DNA of 16,704 bases from an uncultured Comamonadaceae bacterium (lineage in GTDB: Bacteria > Pseudomonadota > Gammaproteobacteria > Burkholderiales > Burkholderiaceae_C), in assembly GCA_937893415.1 (NCBI GenBank), contig CALBWZ010000317.1, positions 1 to 16,704 of the forward strand, written 5' to 3'. Every line of letters begins with the position of its first letter. Positions within the stretch are counted from its first letter, which is position 1. A program made the translations under genes and the position numbers. The notes below the pieces were generated by a model, which saw only the letters and a list, made by a program, of their open reading frames with translations, ran no database searches and was not told where the DNA came from. Below are positions 7,884 to 14,354 of this stretch, one piece after another.

Positions 7884-7922
7884 AAAAAGCCACTGCGCTA
7901 ACTTTCGCGAGGTGGCTTTTTT
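7884..7922 (+). terminator. Rho-independent terminator after the DsrE-like gene
   Basis: AAAAAGCCAC (7884-7893) pairs with GTGGCTTTTT (7912-7921), giving a 10-bp stem ending in a T-run. The inner loop can add GCG/CGC pairs. The A-run on the left arm means it could also work on the other strand. Confidence 0.85.
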
Positions 7923-7986
7923 GTGGTCACAACAGAGGCTGTGCACAATGCACTACACTTTGTGCCCTTGAATGCCAGCTTAAAAA

Positions 7987-8027
7987 AAATGGGTCACGTA
8001 TTGAAATGGCACATGTGCGCCCCATTT
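7987..8027 (+). promoter_or_regulatory. Nested palindromes upstream of the COG0523 gene
   Basis: AAATGGG (7987-7993) and CCCATTT (8021-8027) form a 7-bp inverted repeat around a perfect 10-base palindrome GCACATGTGC (8009-8018). A second left arm AAATGG (8004-8009) can pair with the same right arm. The structure ends 40 bases before the start codon and could be an operator or leader hairpin. It does not resemble the AT-rich Zur box consensus. Confidence 0.3.
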
Positions 8028-8067
8028 AGACTTGGTTGTTTCAGCGCACTTATACATTGAGGTTGTT

Positions 8068-9138
8068 ATGTCTTTAATCCCCGCTACAATTTTGACCGGC
8101 TTCTTGGGCTCAGGTAAAACAACGCTGCTCAAGCGCGTGCTCAGTGAGGCGCATGGCCAAAAAATCGCGGTGATCGAAAACGAGTTTGGTGAAGAAAATA
8201 TCGACAACGAGATTTTGGTAAGTGACACCACGGAGAACATCATTCAAATGAGCAATGGATGTGTGTGTTGCACCATCCGTGAAGACCTGCGAACCACACT
8301 GCAGGACCTGGCCGAAAAGCGGCGCAAGGGCGAACTTGACTTTGACCGCATTATTATCGAAACCACAGGTTTGGCCGACCCCGGCCCTGTGGCTCAAACC
8401 TTTTTCATGGACGATGAAATTGCTGAGCAGTACTTGTTGGACGCTGTGGTGACTTTGGTGGACGCCAAACACGCTGCGCAGCAATTTAACGACCGTCAAG
8501 AGGCACGCCGCCAAGTCGGTTTTGCTGACCAAATCTTTATCAGCAAGGCCGATTTGGTCAGCGCTGAAGAGGTGGATGCGTTGGTGCACCGACTTAAACA
8601 CATGAATCCACGCGCGCCCATGCGCACGGCTAACTTTGGTGATGTAAAACTCTCAGAAGTGCTTGACCTGCGGGGTTTCAACCTCAATGCCAAGCTAGAC
8701 ATTGATCCAGATTTCTTAAAAGAAGATGATCACACTGGTCATAAACATGGGCATGACCACGCGCATGAGCATGAGCACAGCGAAAATTGCAACCATGCCT
8801 CACACGACCAAGACAGCCATGGACACCATCACCACCATGACGACGATGTAAAGAGCTTTGTGTACCGTTCAAAGCGCGCCTTTGACCCAGCCAAGTTGGA
8901 AGACTTTTTGGGCAGCATTGTGAATGTTTATGGTCCGCGTATGTTGCGTTATAAAGGTGTGCTGAATATGAAGGGCACCTCGCGAAAAGTTATTTTTCAA
9001 GGCGTGCACCAACTCATGGGCAGCGACCTAGGCCCTGAGTGGGCCATGGGGGAGCAGCGCGAAAGCAAAATGGTGTTTATTGGCATCGATTTACCTAAAG
9101 ATATTTTGATTCAAGGCCTTGATCAATCCTTGATTTAG
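8068..9138 (+). CDS. COG0523 (CobW/YjiA/ZNG1-type) GTPase with histidine-rich loop, putative zinc metallochaperone
   Basis: The 356-residue protein is a G3E-family P-loop GTPase. Visible motifs are Walker A GFLGSGKT (11-18), the metal-binding CXCC motif CVCC (65-68), ETTGLADPGP (98-107) and SKAD (159-162, in place of NKxD). Residues 221-258 hold 16 histidines in a low-complexity loop ending in five in a row. The C-terminal CobW domain follows (about 263-356). COG0523 proteins of this type deliver or store metal, most often zinc; the exact client is not visible. The ATG at 8068 has GAGG (8059-8062) 5 bases upstream and gives the family start SLIPATILTGFLGSGKTT; the open frame continues back to a TTG at 8034 without support. 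It is followed by the zinc-independent-type dksA, a pairing that suggests zinc homeostasis rather than cobalamin synthesis. Confidence 0.93.
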   Translation: MSLIPATILTGFLGSGKTTLLKRVLSEAHGQKIAVIENEFGEENIDNEILVSDTTENIIQMSNGCVCCTIREDLRTTLQDLAEKRRKGELDFDRIIIETTGLADPGPVAQTFFMDDEIAEQYLLDAVVTLVDAKHAAQQFNDRQEARRQVGFADQIFISKADLVSAEEVDALVHRLKHMNPRAPMRTANFGDVKLSEVLDLRGFNLNAKLDIDPDFLKEDDHTGHKHGHDHAHEHEHSENCNHASHDQDSHGHHHHHDDDVKSFVYRSKRAFDPAKLEDFLGSIVNVYGPRMLRYKGVLNMKGTSRKVIFQGVHQLMGSDLGPEWAMGEQRESKMVFIGIDLPKDILIQGLDQSLI

Positions 9139-9192
9139 ACCAGTTGACAAGCCCAGACATGGACTTTGGCCAAATAAAGGGCAAACCCTTAA

Positions 9193-9221
9193 TAGTCACT
9201 GTCACATAAAACGGGTATAAC
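9193..9221 (+). promoter_or_regulatory. Candidate dksA promoter
   Basis: TAGTCA (9193-9198) and TATAAC (9216-9221) are separated by 17 bases, which predicts a leader of about 40 nt. A perfect -35 consensus TTGACA also occurs at 9144-9149, but no matching -10 sits at 16-18 bases. A small hairpin AAGGG/CCCTT (9177-9190) and the palindrome TTTGGCCAAA (9165-9174) lie just upstream. Confidence 0.4.
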
Positions 9222-9266
9222 AACGCCTGCGCAATTGAGCAGCAAACTGACCCTAGGAGACCGACT

Positions 9267-10421
9267 GTGAAGCCTGGTAAGAACAATAAAGCCGTGCTGG
9301 TAGCCGTTAAAAGCAAAGCAAGCCCACCTGCAAAAAAAGCATTGAAGCTGCCTGCCAAGCCTGCCATGGTTGCTAAAAAGCCAGCAGTAAAGCCTGTTGT
9401 TAAAAAAACCGTGGTTCAACCATCGGCCAAACGAACAGCCAAAACAGCGGTCGCAAAAAAGCCAGTTGCAGTCAAGAAGCTTGTACCTGTTAAAAAAGCT
9501 GCAGCCAAGCCCGCGGTGAAGTCTCCCTTAAAGCTTGCGCCTGTCAGAGCGGTTGCCAAAAAACCGGCACCTGTCAAAGTCGCCAAGTCTGTTGTTAAGA
9601 CCCCCATTAAAGTCCCGACCAAAGTCGGCGCCAAGGCGCCCGCCAAAGCACCGGCTAAGGCCGTTATTAAAGCCCCCGCAAAAGCGGTAGTTAAACCGGT
9701 GGCTAAACCCGCCGTAAAGACTGCTGCCAAAGCGCCAGTCTCACCACCAGCGAAAGCTGCAGAGCCAGTTGCCAAGAAGACAAGTACCAAAGTGATTACA
9801 AAAATGCCGGAAGGCAAAACTGGACGCAAGCGCCCCAGTAGCAAGCCCATCGCGCCCAGCATGACCGAAGCCGAAATGACCCCTTCGCATGACCCTAGCG
9901 CGGTCAAGGCCACATTTATTTCAGATCAAAAACCCACCATGAACATGCCGGTCTATGTGCCCATAAAAAGAGACCCTAAGCGTGCCAACAACTGGAAAAC
10001 ACTTGCGTTAGACCAGCTGACCGATGCCGATATGTTGGCAATGGCAGAGTCTGAGTACATGAACAAAGTACAGATGGCGTATTTCCGCTCCAAACTGGCA
10101 ACACTTAAGCAAGATATTTTGACCAGTGCGTCCGAGACAACTGAGCATTTGCGTGAAGACACAGTGGTGGTACCCGACCCCACCGACCGTGCCACGATTG
10201 AAGAGGAGCACGCACTTGAGTTGCGCACGCGCGACCGTGAGCGCAAGCTGCTGAAGAAAATTGAGCAGTCCATCATGCGTATTGATGCCGATGACTATGG
10301 TTTCTGTGATGAGACAGGAGAAGCCATTGGCGTTGGTCGCCTGCTGGCCCGCCCAACAGCCAACTTGTCTCTTGAAGCCCAACAACGCCGCGAGCTCAAG
10401 CAAAAAATGTTCGGTGACTAA
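9267..10421 (+). CDS. dksA: DksA-family RNA polymerase-binding regulator with a lysine-rich histone-like N-terminal extension
   Basis: DksA binds the secondary channel of RNA polymerase and acts with ppGpp on stringent-response promoters. The core begins near residue 250. The coiled-coil tip motif DPTDRA (304-309; D304 and D307 match the tip aspartates of E. coli DksA) and the globular C terminus are intact. The zinc-finger positions read CxxT-17-SxxA (C347, T350, S368, A371), so three of four cysteines are replaced; zinc-independent DksA2 proteins show this pattern. In front lies a tail of about 200 residues of K/A/P/V repeats: in residues 1-180 there are 46 lysines, one glutamate, no aspartate and no aromatic residue, resembling histone H1-like or AlgP tails. 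Most family members are near 150 residues, so 384 is very long. GTG 9267 is supported by AGGAG (9255-9259) 7 bases upstream. Confidence 0.93.
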   Translation: MKPGKNNKAVLVAVKSKASPPAKKALKLPAKPAMVAKKPAVKPVVKKTVVQPSAKRTAKTAVAKKPVAVKKLVPVKKAAAKPAVKSPLKLAPVRAVAKKPAPVKVAKSVVKTPIKVPTKVGAKAPAKAPAKAVIKAPAKAVVKPVAKPAVKTAAKAPVSPPAKAAEPVAKKTSTKVITKMPEGKTGRKRPSSKPIAPSMTEAEMTPSHDPSAVKATFISDQKPTMNMPVYVPIKRDPKRANNWKTLALDQLTDADMLAMAESEYMNKVQMAYFRSKLATLKQDILTSASETTEHLREDTVVVPDPTDRATIEEEHALELRTRDRERKLLKKIEQSIMRIDADDYGFCDETGEAIGVGRLLARPTANLSLEAQQRRELKQKMFGD

Positions 10422-10453
10422 ACACATTAAAAGCAAACCACGCTGCGACCACC

Positions 10454-10501
10454 GCCCACATTACCCTAGTTAATATTTAGGGCCCATGTGGGCATTTTTT
10501 T
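10454..10501 (+). terminator. Rho-independent terminator after dksA
   Basis: GCCCACA (10454-10460) pairs with TGTGGGC (10487-10493), and inside it CCCTA (10464-10468) pairs with TAGGG (10478-10482). Seven T residues follow (10495-10501). A shorter alternative hairpin GCCC-ATGT-GGGC uses the same right arm. Confidence 0.8.
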
Positions 10502-10880
10502 GCGTGGGTGGTACCTCAATCCTTTCTGAGCCCACCGCCGTGGGCGTTGACTCTGACCACGTCTTGGCACGGGCTTGGGCTTTCACAAACGCGTTTGAAA
10601 CGCCAACCAATGTCCCGTTTCTCTGAATGTGACGCCAGGCCAACGCGCGCCTGTGTGAAGCGGTTTGGCTCATTGTGTGCGACCCGTTAGCCTCTGATGC
10701 TGTCAAGCGGTGCGTGCGTTGATGGTGGCAACCATGTCATTTAAGTGCTTGCATAAAAAACCCTAAAAAATCCTGACAACTCACTTGCATTGCAATTTGT
10801 AAGTCGTTCTTTTTTATACACTTTTAATTTTGTAAAACTGCTACGCTTGTCGTGTAAGTCATTGATTCTATTGAAAAAAA
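10502..10880. other. Long intergenic stretch without a convincing gene
   Basis: No frame here has a recognisable product or a good ribosome site. The left two thirds (to about 10735) is GC-moderate with perfect dyads: GCCCAC-CGCC-GTGGGC (10530-10545), GCGTTTGAAACGC (10591-10603) and ATGGT-GGCA-ACCAT (10722-10735). From about 10735 it turns AT-rich. There, a 7-bp hairpin, ACTTGCA (10783-10789) with TGTAAGT (10798-10804, one G-U pair), precedes a T-run (10810-10815) and could be a weak terminator. The same bases also offer a promoter-like pair, TTGCAA (10790-10795) and TTTATA (10813-10818), at 17 bases. It could be a decayed gene, an unannotated small RNA, or simply the long dcw upstream region. 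Confidence 0.4.
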
Positions 10881-10893
10881 CTTACTGGAAGAC

Positions 10894-10921
10894 TTGCATG
10901 TCAGTAAATTCCTGATAAAGT
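10894..10921 (+). promoter_or_regulatory. Candidate dcw operon promoter (Pmra)
   Basis: TTGCAT (10894-10899) and TAAAGT (10916-10921) are separated by 16 bases. The -10 overlaps the first MraZ-type box, which fits autorepression. A dyad TTACTG (10882-10887) and CAGTAA (10902-10907) straddles the -35. Confidence 0.5.
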
Positions 10922-10953
10922 GTCAAAAAGTGCAATTTAGTGGTGAAAAGTGT
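10918..10953 (+). promoter_or_regulatory. MraZ-type operator: four boxes at 10-base period
   Basis: AAGTGT (10918-10923), AAGTGC (10928-10933), TAGTGG (10938-10943) and AAGTGT (10948-10953) repeat at exactly 10 bases, one helical turn, just upstream of mraZ. MraZ is known to bind tandem direct repeats at this period upstream of its own gene: TGGGN boxes in E. coli and AAAGTG boxes in Mollicutes. Autoregulation is inferred from this match. Confidence 0.75.
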
Positions 10954-10972
10954 TTTTTAAGGATTAATCACG

Positions 10973-11401
10973 GTGTTTCAAGGGGCCTCTTCTCTCAATC
11001 TCGATGCCAAGGGGCGGCTGTCAGTGCCGACCCGGTATCGCGACGCGTTGCAAAGCGACGCGCAGGGCTGTCTCACAGTTACGAAGCACCCGCATGGTTG
11101 TTTGATGATTTTCCCACGTCCTGCTTGGGAAGGGTTCCGCACCCGCATTGCCGCGCTGCCTATGCAGGCGCAGTGGTGGAAGCGTATTTTCTTGGGCAAC
11201 GCCTCTGATGTGGAAATGGACAGCACGTCGCGTGTACTTATCTCACCAGAGTTACGCGCCGCATCTGGTATCGAAAAAGATGTGATGTTGTTGGGTATGG
11301 GTAGTTACTTTGAATTGTGGGATGGGGGTGCTTACGCGGCGCAAGAAGCCCAAGCAATGCAAGGCGATATGCCCGATGTATTTAAAGACTTTTCCTTTTA
11401 A
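10973..11401 (+). CDS. mraZ: Transcriptional regulator MraZ
   Basis: MraZ is a ring-forming DNA-binding protein that represses the dcw operon it heads. The 142-residue sequence has the two expected SpoVT/AbrB-like halves: [20 protein letters not shown] (2-21) and, starting near residue 82, [14 protein letters not shown]. Length matches the family (about 140-150). The GTG start at 10973 gives the family N terminus and has AAGGA (10959-10963) 9 bases upstream. A tandem box array in the leader is its likely own operator. The rsmH start follows 9 bases after the stop codon, and the rsmH ribosome site overlaps that stop. Confidence 0.95.
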   Translation: MFQGASSLNLDAKGRLSVPTRYRDALQSDAQGCLTVTKHPHGCLMIFPRPAWEGFRTRIAALPMQAQWWKRIFLGNASDVEMDSTSRVLISPELRAASGIEKDVMLLGMGSYFELWDGGAYAAQEAQAMQGDMPDVFKDFSF

Positions 11402-11410
11402 GGCCCTTGG

Positions 11411-12328
11411 GTGAATACGCAATGGTCGCACGATACCGTCTTACTGGAAGAGGCTGTAGAGGCCTTACACATCCAGCCAAGCGGGCGCTACATAGACGCC
11501 ACGTTTGGACGAGGCGGGCACTCAAACCTCATTCTTAAACACTTGGGCAAGCAAGGCAGCTTGTTAGGTGTAGACCGCGATCCACAAGCCGTGGCGCACG
11601 CACAGACCTGGACAGACGAGCGCTTTGCGATTCGTCACCAAGCATTTCACACCATTGCAGATTTGCCAGAAGCGAGCGTGGATGGATTGCTAATGGACTT
11701 GGGTGTGAGCTCGCCACAGTTGGACGATGCAGCGCGTGGTTTTTCATTTCGAAGAGACGGCCCGCTGGATATGCGCATGGACACGACGCGTGGCATGAGC
11801 GTTGCTGAGTGGCTAAAAGATGCCGCACTGGCTGACATAACGGAGGTGATTCGTGAATATGGCGAAGAACGGTTTGCTGTACAGATTGCAAATGCGATTG
11901 ATCGCTGCCGACAGGAGCGGGGCGTTATTCGAACCACCCTCGAACTGGCCCAGGTCGTGGCTAGCGCGGTCAAAACCCGCGAGCCGGGCAAGGATCCTGC
12001 AACGCGGACATTTCAGGCTTTTCGGATTTTTATCAACGCCGAGCTTGAGGAGTTGCAACAAGCGCTAGATGCCAGTCTGCGCTTATTAAAGCCCAACGGA
12101 CGTCTTGTTGTGATCAGCTTTCACTCGCTAGAAGACCGCATAGTGAAGCAGTTCATCGTCAAGCATTCGCGTGAAGTGGTGGACAGGCGCGCCTTGTTTG
12201 CAACCCCGCCGCCGCTGAGACTGGTGGCTTTAGGTCGGGTGAGAGCCAGCGCGGCCGAGGTTGCTGGCAACCCGCGCTCACGCAGCGCTGTGATGCGTGT
12301 AGCCAAGCGAACTGAGGTGCCGCTGTGA
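11411..12328 (+). CDS. rsmH: 16S rRNA (cytosine-1402-N4)-methyltransferase RsmH
   Basis: RsmH uses S-adenosylmethionine to methylate N4 of C1402 in the 16S rRNA decoding centre. The 305-residue protein has the opening [13 protein letters not shown], the SAM-binding loop [30 protein letters not shown] and DGPLDMRMD, all hallmarks of the family, plus the C-terminal [13 protein letters not shown]. The GTG start at 11411 is preceded by TAAGG (11399-11403), seven bases away and overlapping the mraZ stop; the nearby ATG at 11422 is out of frame. Its end overlaps the ftsL start. Position two in the dcw operon is standard. Confidence 0.97.
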   Translation: MNTQWSHDTVLLEEAVEALHIQPSGRYIDATFGRGGHSNLILKHLGKQGSLLGVDRDPQAVAHAQTWTDERFAIRHQAFHTIADLPEASVDGLLMDLGVSSPQLDDAARGFSFRRDGPLDMRMDTTRGMSVAEWLKDAALADITEVIREYGEERFAVQIANAIDRCRQERGVIRTTLELAQVVASAVKTREPGKDPATRTFQAFRIFINAELEELQQALDASLRLLKPNGRLVVISFHSLEDRIVKQFIVKHSREVVDRRALFATPPPLRLVALGRVRASAAEVAGNPRSRSAVMRVAKRTEVPL

Positions 12329-12624
12329 TGCGCGTCAATGCCCTATTGGTGGCGGCTATTTTGGCCACCGCTTTTACGCTCATCAACACCCAGTATCAAT
12401 CACGTCGTTTGTACACACAAGTTGACCAGGCCGCGGCTATGGAGCGCCAGTTGGGTAGCGACTTTGAATCATTGCGTGTGCAGCGCCGCGGCGAAGTGGC
12501 ACCAGGCCGCGTTCAGCGTATTGCCTCCACGCGCTTGGATATGCGGGCACCTGATCCATCAATCACGCAGTACGTTGTTCAAACACCAGCGCCACCTGCA
12601 GGTATGCAAGAGGATGGTCAGTGA
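12328..12624 (+). CDS. ftsL: Cell division protein FtsL
   Basis: FtsL is a small bitopic membrane protein that joins FtsB and FtsQ and helps activate FtsW-FtsI at the septum. The 98-residue product has one N-terminal membrane segment (about 4-22), the short motif NTQYQSRRLY and a periplasmic coiled-coil region. Sequence conservation in this family is low; the call rests on size, topology and position between rsmH and ftsI. The ATG at 12328 overlaps the rsmH TGA by one base; the GTG at 12325 is an equally possible start, with GAGG (12314-12317) upstream of both. It overlaps ftsI by four bases at its end. Confidence 0.88.
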   Translation: MRVNALLVAAILATAFTLINTQYQSRRLYTQVDQAAAMERQLGSDFESLRVQRRGEVAPGRVQRIASTRLDMRAPDPSITQYVVQTPAPPAGMQEDGQ

Positions 12625-14354
12625 GATCAAGTCGCCACACCATCGCCTTCAGCGCCAGTCCATTGCTGGCCAGTCGCACGCCAGTGTGGCGCAGCCGCTT
12701 TGTATTGGCTGTGCTGGCGCTAGCGTTTGTCACCTTGGCTGGGCGGGCGGTGTACGTACAGCTTCTTGGCAATGACTTTTTTCAAAAGCAAGGTGAGGCA
12801 CGGTTTGCCCGCACCATTGAACTGCCACCGAGTCGCGGGCGCGTATTGGACCGCAACGGTTTGATATTGGCTAGCAGCGTGCCGGCATTTGGTGTTTGGG
12901 CAGACGGTGCTAAAGCGAATGACCCCAATATTGGTCAGTTGGCCAAGCTGTTGGGTATGAATAAAAATGCCGTAGCCGAGCACATCAAGCGTTCGGCTGA
13001 TGGGTTTGTGTATCTCAAGCGTCAAGTAGACGAAGCCACGCGTGAGCGTATCAAGGCGTTGGGTATGGTGGGTGTGTCTGACACCAAGGAATACAAGCGT
13101 CTATACCCAGAGGGTGATGTCGCAGCCCACGTGGTGGGCTTTACCAGTATTGAAAACAAGGGGCTGGAGGGGGTGGAGTTGGCCTTTAATACGCAGCTGT
13201 CTGGTCATGCTGGATCGCGCCGCGTTATCAAAGACCGCATGGGCTCCATCATTGAAGACTTGCGCGACGTCATACCGCCGGTTAACGGGCAAGACGTGCA
13301 ACTGTCCATAGACAGTAAAGTACAGTTTTTTGCATACGATCAACTGCGTACGGCTGTTGAGTTGCACAAGGCCAAGGGCGGCAGCGCAGTGGTGCTGGAT
13401 GCTCAGAGTGGTGAAGTGCTGGCCATGGCCAATTACCCAAGCTACAACCCCAGCGACAGGCGTAATTTAACAGGCGAGTTGCTGCGCAACCGCACCATCA
13501 CAGATACCTTTGAGCCAGGCTCGACCATGAAACCGTTCGTGGTGGCGCTGGCGCTTGAGCGAGGCGTGGTGACGCCCACCACGACCTATCAAACGGCGCC
13601 TGGCTATATCAATATTGGCCGGCACCGTATCAGCGACTCTCACGAGCACGGTGTGTTGAGCGTGACGGAGATTGTCGAAAAATCCAGCAACGTTGGCACT
13701 GTAAAAATTTCAATGGATTTGTCTGCACAAGCCATGTGGACCACCTTTACCCAAGTTGGTATTGGCCAAAAACCTGTGGTGCCTTTCCCTGGTGCGGCCA
13801 GTGGGCGGTTGCGTGGCTATGAGTCATGGCGACCAGTTGAAAAAGCCACCATGAGCTATGGCTATGGGTTATCGACATCGCTGTTTCAATTGGCGCGTGC
13901 TTACACCATCTTCGCAAGAAATGGTGACATGGCGCCGTTGACCATGATTAAAACCAACGGCGCTGTAACGGGTACGCCCGTATTCAGTCCAAAAGTGGCT
14001 GGGCAAATGCGCGACATGCTGGCCTTGGCGACAGGCGACGAAGGTACTGCGCCCAGAGCGCAAACCTTGGGCTACTCAGTGGCCGGAAAAACGGGAACGG
14101 CACGCAAGGTCGAAGGTAAAAGTTATGGCAAACAATACCGTGCATTCTTCGTAGGGTATGCACCGGCAGACAAGCCACGTGTGGTGGTTGCAGTGATGAT
14201 TGACGAGCCGGGTAAAGGGCAGTTTTATGGCGGCATAGTGGCCGCACCTGTCTTTAGCCAAACCGTGCAAAACACCTTGCGAATTATGGGGTTGCAGCCC
14301 GACCAAGCGGTACGGCCCAACATCAATGCTGTTGGCACACAGGAGTCGTTTTGA
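12621..14354 (+). CDS. ftsI: Peptidoglycan transpeptidase FtsI (PBP3), division-specific
   Basis: FtsI cross-links septal peptidoglycan with FtsW and is a beta-lactam target. The 577-residue protein has a short cytoplasmic tail, one membrane segment (about 26-46), the pedestal domain beginning with SRGRVLDRNG (71-80), and a transpeptidase domain with all three active-site motifs: STMK (301-304, nucleophile S301), SSN (355-357) and KTG (490-492). Length is typical. The start is GTG at 12621, which overlaps the ftsL stop by four bases and has AGAGGA just upstream. Its last codons contain the ribosome site of murE. Confidence 0.97.
   Translation: MRSSRHTIAFSASPLLASRTPVWRSRFVLAVLALAFVTLAGRAVYVQLLGNDFFQKQGEARFARTIELPPSRGRVLDRNGLILASSVPAFGVWADGAKANDPNIGQLAKLLGMNKNAVAEHIKRSADGFVYLKRQVDEATRERIKALGMVGVSDTKEYKRLYPEGDVAAHVVGFTSIENKGLEGVELAFNTQLSGHAGSRRVIKDRMGSIIEDLRDVIPPVNGQDVQLSIDSKVQFFAYDQLRTAVELHKAKGGSAVVLDAQSGEVLAMANYPSYNPSDRRNLTGELLRNRTITDTFEPGSTMKPFVVALALERGVVTPTTTYQTAPGYINIGRHRISDSHEHGVLSVTEIVEKSSNVGTVKISMDLSAQAMWTTFTQVGIGQKPVVPFPGAASGRLRGYESWRPVEKATMSYGYGLSTSLFQLARAYTIFARNGDMAPLTMIKTNGAVTGTPVFSPKVAGQMRDMLALATGDEGTAPRAQTLGYSVAGKTGTARKVEGKSYGKQYRAFFVGYAPADKPRVVVAVMIDEPGKGQFYGGIVAAPVFSQTVQNTLRIMGLQPDQAVRPNINAVGTQESF

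Noticed and set aside
7923-8067. Zur box upstream of the COG0523 gene
   Set aside because: No AT-rich palindrome of the Zur type could be found, only the unrelated nested palindromes.
9416-9913. 165-residue hydrophobic frame on the minus strand, resembling a membrane protein
   Set aside because: It is the complement of the lysine/alanine/proline repeats of DksA; such repeats read as Gly/Ala/Leu-rich protein on the other strand.
10470-10706. 78-residue minus-strand frame between dksA and mraZ
   Set aside because: It overlaps the dksA terminator and has no ribosome site or recognisable motif.
10894-11208. 104-residue plus-strand frame over the mraZ start
   Set aside because: It crosses the promoter and MraZ boxes and overlaps mraZ in another frame.
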